Below, in pieces: positions 22,878-31,580 of a stretch of DNA of 57,018 nt. The stretch is from B4-G1 sp964393895 (GTDB taxonomy: Bacteria > Chloroflexota > Anaerolineae > B4-G1). The position numbers were made by a program, and so were the translations under genes. Below the pieces are notes generated by a model. It saw nothing but the letters and a program-made list of their open reading frames with translations, searched no databases and was not told the origin of the DNA. Positions within the stretch are counted from its first letter, which is position 1. Each line of letters begins with the position of its first letter. Location of the stretch: positions 1 to 57,018 of the forward strand of contig CAYMWP010000011.1 of NCBI GenBank assembly GCA_964393895.1. Reading direction: 5' to 3'.

Positions 22878-24206
22878 CTACTCAACCTCGAAATGCTCAA
22901 ACTGGGGCAAGTGATCCTGGTTCTGCCGCAGCATCTCGTTGACCATCTCTTTGATCTCGGCCAGCGAGAGGACGGCGGCTGTCAGCGGGTCGTGGGCAAT
23001 GGCCTGAAAGACCAGGCGCGGATCGCCAGTCAGCGCCGCCTCGACCGCCATCTCCTCGATCATCACGTTGACGTTAGTCAGGATCGCGCACTGCGGGGGG
23101 AGAGGCCCCACGTTAACCAGGTGGAAACCGGCTTTGTCCACAAACACGGGAACTTCCACGCACGCTCCCTCCGGCAGGTTGGTGATCAGACCGGTGTTGG
23201 GCACGTTGCCGTTGAAGCGAAATATCTCGCCGCCCTGCCAGGCGTTGATGATGTGAGCCGCATATTCCTGCCCCCGTTCCAGGTTGATGGGCGCATCCTG
23301 GGCCAACCACTGCCTGACGTCATCCTTCCAGGTGTGCTCGCGGGCCTGGTATTCCTTGAGGATGTAGGCGTACTCGCCGGGATTCCAGCCCCAGCCGTGG
23401 GTACAATACTTTTCGATCAGGTCGGGACGCTTGCGGAACCACCAGTTGTACTCCGAGTTGTGGCCGCTCGATTCGGTGGGGTAATAGCCCAGGTGGAGAA
23501 ACATCTCGTTGCGCACGATCTCCTCGTTATAGGTCCCGGGATTACTCACCGCCTCGCGGATCAGCGGGTAGGCGTCCTGGCCGTTCCACTCGAACTTGAG
23601 GTACCAGGCCTGGTGGTTGATGCCGGCGCAGGTGTAGGTAATCTCGTCATACGGCGCGCCGATCCAACGGGCCAGCATCATGGCCGTGCCCTGCACGCTG
23701 TGGCAGAGACCGGTGACGCGGACGAGCGATTCGCGCTGTAGCGCCCGGCACAGCATGGCCATGGGATTGGTATAGTTCAAAAAGATGGCGTTGGGGCAGT
23801 ACCGCTCCACGTCGCGGATGATGTCGAGCATCACGGGGATGGTGCGCAGCGCGCGAAAGATACCGGAAGGGCCGCGCGTATCGCCGACGTTGATGTCCAC
23901 GCCGTATTTCTTGGGGATTTCGATGTCGTGCCGCCACACCTCGGTGCCGCCGGCCAGGATAGTGCATAGCACCGCGTCTGCGCCCTCTAGCGCCTCGGCG
24001 CGATCCAGCGTAGCCTCGACTTGGGCCGGGTAGTCGCCCATAGCCACGATGCGCTGCACCGACTGGCGCGCAAATTCCAATCGCTCGGCGTCAATGTCCA
24101 TCAACGAGATTGTGGCGTCTTTGAGCAGGGGAAAGGTAAAAATGTCGCGCGCCAACCCGCGCGTAAATTCCAGGCTCCCTGCGCCGATGAATGTAATCTT
24201 GGTCAC
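22878..24206 (-). CDS. Glycoside hydrolase family 4 (alpha-galactosidase/alpha-glucosidase type)
   Basis: A 442-residue NAD+ and Mn2+-dependent glycosidase using the redox-elimination mechanism of GH4. Visible are the NAD-binding motif (TFIGAGSLEFTRG), NPMAML, the metal-binding cysteine in GLCHSVQG, and histidine in GINHQAW, which fit the alpha-galactosidase/alpha-glucosidase branch (CHS motif) rather than the 6-phospho branch. The start is GTG at 24206, with AAGGAG six bases upstream; an upstream ATG would add 15 residues without family similarity. It points to a sugar-use function with the GH3 gene, with which it is co-oriented but not contiguous. Confidence 0.9.
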   Translation of the reverse strand: MTKITFIGAGSLEFTRGLARDIFTFPLLKDATISLMDIDAERLEFARQSVQRIVAMGDYPAQVEATLDRAEALEGADAVLCTILAGGTEVWRHDIEIPKKYGVDINVGDTRGPSGIFRALRTIPVMLDIIRDVERYCPNAIFLNYTNPMAMLCRALQRESLVRVTGLCHSVQGTAMMLARWIGAPYDEITYTCAGINHQAWYLKFEWNGQDAYPLIREAVSNPGTYNEEIVRNEMFLHLGYYPTESSGHNSEYNWWFRKRPDLIEKYCTHGWGWNPGEYAYILKEYQAREHTWKDDVRQWLAQDAPINLERGQEYAAHIINAWQGGEIFRFNGNVPNTGLITNLPEGACVEVPVFVDKAGFHLVNVGPLPPQCAILTNVNVMIEEMAVEAALTGDPRLVFQAIAHDPLTAAVLSLAEIKEMVNEMLRQNQDHLPQFEHFEVE

Positions 24207-24280
24207 ATTCCACTCCTTCCCGACAAGCTGTCTCGAGTGCTTGTGTACCACCTATGGCGATCCCCGGCGAGCAAACGAGG

Positions 24281-24655
24281 AATGGCTTTCTAACGTGACA
24301 TCGTCAAGCTACTCGGCCGCTCCCGCCTATCATCTCAATAAACCAGGGTAATGTAAGGCGGAATGGCATTCCGCCCTTTTTGAGAAGAGACGCTCCCAAT
24401 GGCTTTCTAACGTGACATCGTCAAGCTACTCGGCCGCTCCCGCCTATCATCTNNNNNNNNNNNNNNNNNNNNNNNNNNNNNNNNNNNNNNNNNNNNNNNN
24501 NNNNNNNNNNNNNNNNNNNNNNNNNNNNNNNNNNNNNNNNNNNNNNNNNNNNCTAACGTGACATCGTCAAGCTACTCGGCCGCTCCCGCCTATCATCTCA
24601 ATAAACCGGGGTAATGTAAGGCGGAATGCCATTCCGCCCTTTTTGAGAAGAGACG
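24281..24655. repeat. Tandem array of 117-bp units with a hairpin element, broken by the gap
   Basis: A unit starting aatggctttc (24281) restarts at 24398, a period of 117 bp, and a third copy resumes at 24553 after the N run, so at least three copies existed. Each unit carries a palindromic element (CTCAATAA, GGGGTAA or AGGGTAA, then a 19-bp GGCGGAATG hairpin, then TTTTTGAGAAGAGAC), as at 52083. The hairpins lie at 24357-24375 and 24620-24638. Otherwise the 499 bases from 24207 to 24705 show no gene. Confidence 0.82.
24453..24552. other. Assembly gap (100 Ns)
   Basis: One hundred unknown bases, almost surely a scaffolding placeholder. The gap sits within the 117-bp tandem repeat, so the number of repeat copies is not known. 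Confidence 0.98.
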
Positions 24656-24705
24656 CTCCCGCCGTATCTGGCGGAAGCGGCCGAGCGGTTATCATTCGAG
24701 GCCAA

Positions 24706-27700
24706 TCAATCTGAATCCGTGATGGTAAACGTCCCTCCATCGCTCCGCCCAAACACCTCCGGGAAGTACATCTCGTAAGCGTGGGTGGGGATGGCGCGGT
24801 ACTCGCCGGGTGTGCTGGCGCGGATGAGGTAGGTGTACTCGTAGGTGCCGCGCGGCAGGTAGGTGGCAAAGAGAACGGCCTTCTCGTCGCGCAGTTCGGT
24901 GTGACGGAACCACCACCAGCCCCAGCCGCCGCCCCACGGATTGCTCTGGTCGGTGCGGAGCAGCTCGGCGGATTCGTCGGCGATGCTCGTCGTCTTTAGA
25001 CTCGCATCCACCCCCTCGGCGCCGGCCGGGAAGGGATCCTCGACCACCACGTAGTGCAGGTCGTGGGGGGCGATGATGGTCAGTTTAACCCGCACAGCGT
25101 CGCCCACCTGGGCGCTGGTTATCGCCGGGCAGGTCTCCTCATCGGGGTCGCAGGCGATGGACGTGTAATTGCGGCTGACGATGATACCCCGGTTGAGGGC
25201 CGTTACCTCCTCCACCGGCTTAAAGTAGCGCAGGTACATGCTGTAGTACAGACGCCCGGTACCAGTCTCCTGTCCCGCGGGCGCCCAACGCTCAATGATG
25301 ACCCGGTTGACCCCGGTGTACTCACCGACGTCCGCCAGCAGTTGGGCAACTTTGATCTGCAACCTGGTCGTCTCGTCAACGTTGCTCGAGTCCACGCTCC
25401 CTTCGCCCAGCAACTCGCCGTTGACGACCACGTGCCAGTCGTAGGCCCCCTCCAGCTCGCCGGTGGCGACCATCCAGTCGGTAAGCCCGATGATGGCCCA
25501 GGCGGTCTCCTGCGTCGTCTCCCAGTAGCCATCACGGCGGACCACCATCAGCCAGCGGACGGCGTTGGGGGCCAGCGCGTGGTCTGGATCCAGCCGGGCC
25601 AGAGCAGTCAGCACGATGGCGGTGGAGCGAGTGTCGGTGTTCATCGCATAGTAGTCCACCTGTTCCTCCTCCCAGTGGGCGCCGGTCGCGCTGAGGATGG
25701 CCTCGCTGGTGATATCGGAGAGCAGTGAATCTACCCGCTCCTGCTTTTCCATCAGACCGAATCCCATCGCCAGGTATGCTTTGCCAAAGGTATCCAGCGC
25801 GTCCCGCTTCTGGAAAAGCGTCTCCATACGGCCCATGTTGCCCGCGCCTGCCTCGGCCAGCACGTAGAGGATAAAGGCCTGCCGGTTGACCTGCCAGTGG
25901 AGCTCCAGGTCACGGTAGCTGCTCAGATTGTCCTGGAGGTAATCAACCGCCCGCTCCATCACCCCTTCGTCCACCGTGAAGCCGGCCCGCTCCGCCTCTA
26001 CCAGCCCCAGCAGAACGTAGGCGCTCAGATAGGGGTTGGAGGGGCCAAGCGTCCACCAACTCCAGCCGCCGTCGTAATGCTGCCGGTTGTAGAGCCGCTG
26101 CAACCCCTCGCTGACCAGGCCCGGCAGTTCCTCCTCCAAGTCAGGCCGCCGCAGCCCCAGTTCCTTGAAGGCGCGATAGGTGACGACGTTGGGCAAAAAG
26201 CGGCTGACCACCTGCTCGGTGCACTCGTAGGGATAGTGCTCCAGGTAGTCGAGACCGTCCACCATACCGGCCGCCAGCGACGGGTCCACGTGCACCGCCA
26301 ACTCTCCCTGAGTGGGGTCGTAGCTGGGCGGCAGAACCACCGCCTCCAGTATCTGCCCATCGGCCTCGAATTGGCCGGCGGTAGCGACCACCTCCGGCGT
26401 GCTGTAGCGGTAGACGGGCAGCGTGATCTCGACAGCATCAGAGTGCTCCCCCCCTCTGGCGCCGAACAGCAGCGTGACTTGCTCGACATCCTCCACCGCG
26501 ACCGACCATGTCACCTTCGCTTTGTCGCCAGCGCCCACGCTGACTCGCTGACTCGCTGACCCTTCGGCTGTGCTCAGGGCAAGCTCGCCAATCTGCAACC
26601 CCGCCGCATCGAACAGCGTCTCTACCTCCAGCGACTCGGCGGTGTTGTTGTGGACTATGACAGCCAGCTCCGCTTTGTCGCCGACGACGAAAAAGCGCGG
26701 GGCCACCGGGCGCAGCAGCAGGTCTTTGGTACTGATGATGTCCACGTCCACCTCGCCCACCAACGTCTCGGCCGTGACGCCGTGCGCCCCCATGCGCCAG
26801 GTGGTGAGGTTGTCGGGCAGCTCCACGCTGACCTCGGCGTGGCCGTTCTCGTCGGTGCGCAGGCTGGGATTCCAATAGGCCAGGTCGGGGAAGAGCTTGC
26901 GCACGGGGCCAAACTCCTCGCCGCCGCCGCCGCCGCCCAAGCCCTTGGCCTCCTCGCCCAGTTCCTCGCTGATGCGGTCCCCCGAAAGCGTCAACCCGCT
27001 GGCCGTGCTCACCCCCAGGCCGCGCTCGCGCCAAAAGTAGCCCACGATGTCGGGGCCGAGCCGGTCGGCCAGCGTCAACACAGAAAGATCAACCAGGTTG
27101 AGCGCCAGTTCGGCCTCGACCGGGTTGCCCTCACTGTCGCTGACGTTCACGTCGTAGGTCACCGTCTCGCCGGGCTGGTAATGCTCGTCGGCGGGCCTGT
27201 CGGGCGTCATCTCGATGCTCAGCTCCTTCTCCGTCGTCTCGATGGGAAGCTGCGCGTAGCCGATCTTGAAACTGGGCAGCGGGTTGTTCTCGTCCACGCC
27301 CTCGACGACGACGACCGAGACGAACACGTTGGGGATGAGATCCTCGGTGATGGGAATCTCGATCTGCGCCGAGTTGGTCTCCAAAGTCTGCACCCAGTAA
27401 TCGTAGATGTGCCCTCGCTCGACGGTGATGAGCGCCTCGACCGGACCCTGGTAGGGGTGCGGAATCAGGATAGTGGCCGTGTCGCCGACCTGGTACTGTC
27501 GCTTATCCGTGACCAGGTCTATGCGGTCGTTGTTCTCCCGCCGCCAGTTGACGTACCCCCGCCCGCTGACCCACATGTAGGTGGAGCTGCGCACCTCGTT
27601 TTCCTTCACGTCCAGGCCGGAGGCGATCACTTTGTAGATGCCGCCGCTTGCCGGCGTAAAGCTGGCGGTCGCCTCGCCGTCGCCGTCCGTCGTCACCGTA

Positions 27701-30700
27701 GCGGTAAAGACCGGCGTATCCTCGACGACACTCTCCCAGTAATAGCTGCCGTCCTCCCCCATCTTTTGCACGCTGTACCATTTGTGCTCGGCAAAGACGA
27801 CGGTTATCTCCTGATGCGGCGCTGGCTCGCTTTCCCAGTCCACGGTGATGATGTTGACGCGGTTTTCCTGTCCCGCCGTGCCCACGTACCGCTCCGGCTG
27901 CAGGCCGACGTAATACAGCCCCTTGTGAACTATGGCCTCGGTGCGATTGCTGACCTCCTGGTTGTTGACGTCGGTGACAGTCACCTCCAGCGTAAAGCGC
28001 TGGCTGGAGATCTTTTCGGCCATAAGCGAAGCGCCGTCTGTATCCAGGCTGAAAGTGAAGCGCCCCTCCTCGTCGGTGACGCCCTCGCCCCCGGCGATGC
28101 GCTCGCCGTAAGAGTCGCTCCCTCCCCACCACCACCAACGGTCGTAGCTATAGTCGGTGAAATCCCACCAGCCCGCGCCCTGGTAATCGAAAAAATGATC
28201 GGCGGAGAGGACGACGTAGCGCACCTGTGCGTTCGCCACCGGCCCGCCGAAAAAGTAGGTCGCCTGGGCGGTGACGTTGATGGTATCTCCCTGGACGTAC
28301 TCCGGCCGGTCGCTCTCCACCTCGACCTGGAACTCGGGCCTGCGGTACTCGGCCACCTGGAAGCTGGTGTAAAAATATGCCTCCTTGTGCTCCAGGTAAT
28401 TGACCCGGATGGAGTAGACGCCCAGCGCCGCCTCCTCGTCCAACTCAAACTCGCCGTCCAGCGTGCCCATGTCGCTGATGGAAAGATCATCCTCAAAGAG
28501 CATCTTGCCCTCGGGGTCCGAGATCTCGACGTGAACCTCGGAATCCTGCGATGGCAGGGAATAATGGGCGTCGTCGTCGCCGCGCAGGACGCCTTTGAAG
28601 TAGACGGTCTGGGCGGGGCGGTAGATGGGCCTATCTGTGAAGAGGTAGCCGGCGAAGGGAGAGTCGTAATACTCCACCGGCAGGTCGAACTCCCAAGCCG
28701 AGATGCCATCGTCCCACCCACTGATGGCGGCGGCAAAATCCGGGCCGGGATTTTCGGGGTCGCCGGCAAAGGCAAAAACAGATGCCCAGCGGTCTATAGG
28801 CCGGTGCTCGCTGGCAAAGACGCCGTCCCCGTCCGTCGTCCCCTCCGCCAGCGTGCTGCCATGATACTCACCCCCCATCACCACGACGGGCAGGCCAGGC
28901 AGCGCCGCGCCGGAGTGCAGATCGGTAGCCCAAACCAGCGCTTCTGTTCCGGTCGTTTTAAGGCTCAGGTTGCGGCGGGAGACGACCAGCATCTCCTTGC
29001 TGAGGCTGGGCACGTCGTGCCGCGCTTCGGGGTAGATCGAGTCCCAAACGGGCTGCACCTCCAAGTAGTACAGGCCCGGCTCCAGGAGGCCGTCCTCGCT
29101 TTCGGAGAGCGCGGCTTCGGAAAGCCGAGTGCCATAGATGGCGCGCTGGTTCAGCGGCGGGCTGGCGTCCAACGTCCAGCGCCGGATGAGGTTCTCAGGA
29201 ATACCGTAATAGTCGTTCCAGTACTCCCACGAGTTATCCCCGTTGGCCCGCAAGAAATCCGCCAGCGGCATACGGTAGAGGGCAAACTCGACCTGTCCCA
29301 CGTTGCGGACGGTGACAAAGGCCAGCGTCTCTGTGTAGGCATCGTAGGTGACTACCTTGCCGACGTTGTGCAGATAGACCAGGGGATCGTAGGCGCGGGT
29401 GTGCCAGCGAACGGTGGTACTCTCGCCCAACTCGTGCCCGTAGCGCCCGCGCACGTCGCCGCTGATGGTCACCTCGTAATCGCTGCTGGCCTGGATGGGG
29501 AAAGAGATTTCGAGTTGCGTGTCGCTATCCCACCAGTAGGTGTAGACCTGCGTCTCCGAGACCGGAGGGCTGATGGTAAAGTTGCCGTTGATAGAGTCGG
29601 GGTCCATTGGGCTGGAGAACTCGATCTCTAATCCACCCCACGGATCGGCGCTCTGCTCGCCGTCGGCAGGGTCGGTGACGAGGATACGGGGATAGGCGAT
29701 GGTGGCAAAGGTCCAGCGGTATGGAGATTCGGTGCCGGCCTCGCCGATAGCTCCCCGGGCGCCGGTGGCGACCGTGGCCTGGTAGGTCGTATCGAAATCG
29801 AGCGGCTCGCTGGGGGTAAAACTCATCGTCTCCACGCCGACGCGCTCCGGTCCCGCGCCCGAATCCCACGACCACTGGTAAGGCTCATAAGTACTCCGGC
29901 TCGGCAGCACCAATCCCTCGGCGTGCCACTCAAAGTCGCCGGCGACGACCTCGCGGGTGCGCAGGTTCTTCAACTCGAAGGCGGCCTCGGTCGAAGCGTG
30001 ATCCATCGGCTGATTGAAAGCGACATAGATGATCGGCTCCGGGCTGACGTAGACGGTGTCCGCGTCGGGGTGGGCGCCGACGACGGCCGGCATGACGGTG
30101 GTGAATTCCCAGGTGTAATCCTCGTCCAGGACGCCGCCGGTGGTATCGGCAAGACCCGCCGCGACCCGCCCCGTGTAGGTGGTGGCCGGTGCAAAGCCCT
30201 CTTCGGGCGTGAACAGGTAAATGGAGGTGTTGAGCCACTCCCCTGTCCCGCTCACCGCCGGCTCAAAGGTGAGCGGCTGGGGCAGATCGTCCATGCTTTC
30301 GATGGCCGTCAAAGGCACGACGGGTCGGTTGAAGAGCACGGTGACGGTCCCGTCGGTGGCAACCTCGGCTGTATCCTCGGCCGGCTGGACGGCGGTCACC
30401 TCCAGGAAGCCGACGGTGGTAAAGCGCAATTTGACCGGCTCATCCAGCGGCAGCTTTTCCGCGCTGAGGGCGCTTGCTCCGATGGTGACGGTGTACTCGG
30501 TGGCCCGCTTAAAGCCGCCGCCCGACGGCTCGAACAACAGCACCCGCTCGCTGGGCCACTCAAAGCTGCCGGCGATGGCCGGCTCGATAGTGAAGGCGGC
30601 CTCCACCGTCTCTGGGTCCATCGGCTGGTCGAATACCAGTTGGATGGGGGCCGCGAGTTGCTGCTCCTCGCCCCGCGCCGGCATTGCCTGGATCACTTGT

Positions 30701-30834
30701 GGCGGCAGCGGTTCGGGCGGCGGGGTGGGAGTGGGCGTTGGCCCGGGGAGCAGGGACGATAGCGGGCACTGACAGGCCAGCGTAAGGACAATCATGACGA
30801 CGAGTAATGGCGCGAAACGGGTTTTGAGTTTCAC
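24706..30834 (-). CDS. Alpha-2-macroglobulin family lipoprotein
   Basis: A 2042-residue bacterial A2M anchored as a lipoprotein: signal peptide and lipobox LTLAC (then a Pro-Thr spacer PTPTPTPPPEPLPP). Residues about 40-480 are Big_5-like Ig domains (PMDPETVEAAFTIEP pattern repeated). Then follow MG domains with EYYDSPFAGYLFTDRPIYRPAQTVYF, the bait region, and the thioester domain with Cys1538-Thr-Glu-Gln1541 in YPYECTEQ, needed for covalent trapping of proteases. It starts with GTG at 30834, with GAGGAGG seven bases before it. No penicillin-binding protein 1C gene is beside it, unlike the enterobacterial pair. It probably guards the cell surface against proteases. Confidence 0.95.
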   Translation of the reverse strand: MKLKTRFAPLLVVMIVLTLACQCPLSSLLPGPTPTPTPPPEPLPPQVIQAMPARGEEQQLAAPIQLVFDQPMDPETVEAAFTIEPAIAGSFEWPSERVLLFEPSGGGFKRATEYTVTIGASALSAEKLPLDEPVKLRFTTVGFLEVTAVQPAEDTAEVATDGTVTVLFNRPVVPLTAIESMDDLPQPLTFEPAVSGTGEWLNTSIYLFTPEEGFAPATTYTGRVAAGLADTTGGVLDEDYTWEFTTVMPAVVGAHPDADTVYVSPEPIIYVAFNQPMDHASTEAAFELKNLRTREVVAGDFEWHAEGLVLPSRSTYEPYQWSWDSGAGPERVGVETMSFTPSEPLDFDTTYQATVATGARGAIGEAGTESPYRWTFATIAYPRILVTDPADGEQSADPWGGLEIEFSSPMDPDSINGNFTISPPVSETQVYTYWWDSDTQLEISFPIQASSDYEVTISGDVRGRYGHELGESTTVRWHTRAYDPLVYLHNVGKVVTYDAYTETLAFVTVRNVGQVEFALYRMPLADFLRANGDNSWEYWNDYYGIPENLIRRWTLDASPPLNQRAIYGTRLSEAALSESEDGLLEPGLYYLEVQPVWDSIYPEARHDVPSLSKEMLVVSRRNLSLKTTGTEALVWATDLHSGAALPGLPVVVMGGEYHGSTLAEGTTDGDGVFASEHRPIDRWASVFAFAGDPENPGPDFAAAISGWDDGISAWEFDLPVEYYDSPFAGYLFTDRPIYRPAQTVYFKGVLRGDDDAHYSLPSQDSEVHVEISDPEGKMLFEDDLSISDMGTLDGEFELDEEAALGVYSIRVNYLEHKEAYFYTSFQVAEYRRPEFQVEVESDRPEYVQGDTINVTAQATYFFGGPVANAQVRYVVLSADHFFDYQGAGWWDFTDYSYDRWWWWGGSDSYGERIAGGEGVTDEEGRFTFSLDTDGASLMAEKISSQRFTLEVTVTDVNNQEVSNRTEAIVHKGLYYVGLQPERYVGTAGQENRVNIITVDWESEPAPHQEITVVFAEHKWYSVQKMGEDGSYYWESVVEDTPVFTATVTTDGDGEATASFTPASGGIYKVIASGLDVKENEVRSSTYMWVSGRGYVNWRRENNDRIDLVTDKRQYQVGDTATILIPHPYQGPVEALITVERGHIYDYWVQTLETNSAQIEIPITEDLIPNVFVSVVVVEGVDENNPLPSFKIGYAQLPIETTEKELSIEMTPDRPADEHYQPGETVTYDVNVSDSEGNPVEAELALNLVDLSVLTLADRLGPDIVGYFWRERGLGVSTASGLTLSGDRISEELGEEAKGLGGGGGGEEFGPVRKLFPDLAYWNPSLRTDENGHAEVSVELPDNLTTWRMGAHGVTAETLVGEVDVDIISTKDLLLRPVAPRFFVVGDKAELAVIVHNNTAESLEVETLFDAAGLQIGELALSTAEGSASQRVSVGAGDKAKVTWSVAVEDVEQVTLLFGARGGEHSDAVEITLPVYRYSTPEVVATAGQFEADGQILEAVVLPPSYDPTQGELAVHVDPSLAAGMVDGLDYLEHYPYECTEQVVSRFLPNVVTYRAFKELGLRRPDLEEELPGLVSEGLQRLYNRQHYDGGWSWWTLGPSNPYLSAYVLLGLVEAERAGFTVDEGVMERAVDYLQDNLSSYRDLELHWQVNRQAFILYVLAEAGAGNMGRMETLFQKRDALDTFGKAYLAMGFGLMEKQERVDSLLSDITSEAILSATGAHWEEEQVDYYAMNTDTRSTAIVLTALARLDPDHALAPNAVRWLMVVRRDGYWETTQETAWAIIGLTDWMVATGELEGAYDWHVVVNGELLGEGSVDSSNVDETTRLQIKVAQLLADVGEYTGVNRVIIERWAPAGQETGTGRLYYSMYLRYFKPVEEVTALNRGIIVSRNYTSIACDPDEETCPAITSAQVGDAVRVKLTIIAPHDLHYVVVEDPFPAGAEGVDASLKTTSIADESAELLRTDQSNPWGGGWGWWWFRHTELRDEKAVLFATYLPRGTYEYTYLIRASTPGEYRAIPTHAYEMYFPEVFGRSDGGTFTITDSD

Positions 30835-30950
30835 CTGCGTACCTCCTCGAGAATGGAGAAAAAGTTAGCAATTAAAAGTGTAGCACAACATCACAGAAAA
30901 GCAAACACTCGCACAAAAAAGACCCTTTAGCCACACAAGAAATCTCAAGC

Positions 30951-31000
30951 TGATGATTACCCAGGTATGCAGACGTCTACTCGAGGCGACGGTTTTTCCA
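30951..31000. repeat. Partial copy of the 10141 MITE end
   Basis: About 50 bases (TGATGATTACCCAG, GTATGCAGACGTCT, TCGAGGCGAC, GTTTTTCCACC) are similar to 10143-10195, the left end of the MITE, with scattered differences. The right terminal repeat is not present in matching orientation, so this is a truncated or decayed copy. It lies in the 211-bp intergenic region upstream of the A2M gene, which otherwise shows only AT-rich sequence near the A2M start. Confidence 0.6.
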
Positions 31001-31045
31001 CCACCGCGGTAAATGTAGGTTATTGCCCAAGCGGGCGGAGTAGGA

Positions 31046-31273
31046 TCAAGGAGCAGGAGGGAGAGTAGGTACGATAATTTGAGTAACCCGTTTCTCGAAC
31101 CTGCTGCGCGGGAGCATCACGCGCCGGCCACAGGTCAGGCAACGCAATCGTATGTCGGCGCCGATGCGGGTCACTTCCCACTCGTATCCCCCGCAGGGAT
31201 GAGGCTTGCGCATGCGCACCCTGTCGCCTACGTGTACCTCAGATGGTGTGTTACGCAACGGTCTAACCTCCAT
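31046..31273 (-). CDS. DUF951 family protein
   Basis: A 75-residue protein matching DUF951: VGDRVRMRKPHPCGGYEWEVTRIGADIRLRCLTCGRRVMLPRSRFEKRV. A Cys pair (RCLTCGR) and the HPCGG cysteine suggest metal binding. The family is widespread in Firmicutes and Chloroflexota and lacks an assigned function; the strongly conserved KPHPCG and GADIRxxC elements resemble an OB or SH3-like nucleic acid binding fold. The start at 31273 is chosen because the residues before it do not fit; there is no clear ribosome binding site. It is divergent from RNA copy B. Confidence 0.88.
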   Translation of the reverse strand: MEVRPLRNTPSEVHVGDRVRMRKPHPCGGYEWEVTRIGADIRLRCLTCGRRVMLPRSRFEKRVTQIIVPTLPPAP

Positions 31274-31354
31274 GTGGAAAATTCTACTCCGCCCCGCCGA
31301 TCCACACAAGGCAGTTCTTTTTGCCCGCGCTCCTGGCTCTTGCCGAAGACAATG

Positions 31355-31399
31355 TTTAAGGTTGAGCCTATTGACAACGGGAGGATTTCAGCGTAAAAT
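31355..31399 (+). promoter_or_regulatory. Promoter of RNA copy B
   Basis: TTGACA (31371-31376), 17 bases, TAAAAT (31394-31399). The 25 bases 31355-31379 are identical to the block in front of RNA copy A (18538-18562), whereas here they do not belong to a recognised gene. Confidence 0.78.
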
Positions 31400-31405
31400 G
31401 AAAGC

Positions 31406-31580
31406 GAAAAGCTGGAGCAACCGTCCCGGAGCCTCCCGGCACTGCCTCACCAGAGCGCAGCTCGAGACCATCGAGAGCGAAGGCTAGACGGAGCAACCGT
31501 CAAAAAGGGGCAATCGTACCGGGTAAAGGCAAAGGGCGATTGGGAGCAGCGGCCTAACACCAAGGCCGCTGCTCTGTTTA
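31406..31580 (+). ncRNA. Candidate structured small RNA, copy B
   Basis: A roughly 175-base RNA predicted from the promoter at 31371-31399 to the terminator at 31545-31573. It shares boxes with copy A: GCAACCGTCCCGGAGCC (31417-31433), GAGCGCA (31453-31459), AGCGAA and CAACCGTC. The 12-base string GGAGCAACCGTC occurs twice (31414-31425 and 31490-31501). Predicted helices: CTGG/CCAG (31412-31415 with 31450-31453), CTCGA/TCGAG (31461-31465 with 31471-31475), GACGG/CCGTC (31487-31491 with 31497-31501), CAATCG/CGATTG (31511-31516 with 31536-31541). A 29-codon frame from an ATG at 31398 is not present in copy A and is rejected. It is convergent with the M1 peptidase gene. Confidence 0.7.
31545..31573. 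terminator. Bidirectional terminator between RNA copy B and the M1 peptidase gene
   Basis: AGCAGCGGCCT (31545-31555) pairs perfectly with AGGCCGCTGCT (31563-31573) over a 7-base loop, followed by CTGTTTATTG. It lies between converging transcripts and likely serves both. Confidence 0.8.

Noticed and set aside
24281..24655. CRISPR-like spacing in the tandem array
   Set aside because: The units are 117 bp with the same spacer sequence in each copy, so there are no distinct spacers and no cas genes nearby.
26650..29631. 993-codon open frame on the plus strand inside the A2M gene
   Set aside because: It lies antisense to the well-supported A2M coding sequence, has a composition typical of a reverse GC-rich frame (many Arg, Gly, His, Val), no family motif and no ribosome binding site.
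31398..31487. 29-codon frame inside RNA copy B
   Set aside because: The start ATG and frame are absent from copy A, where stops follow immediately, so the sequence is conserved as RNA and not as a protein.
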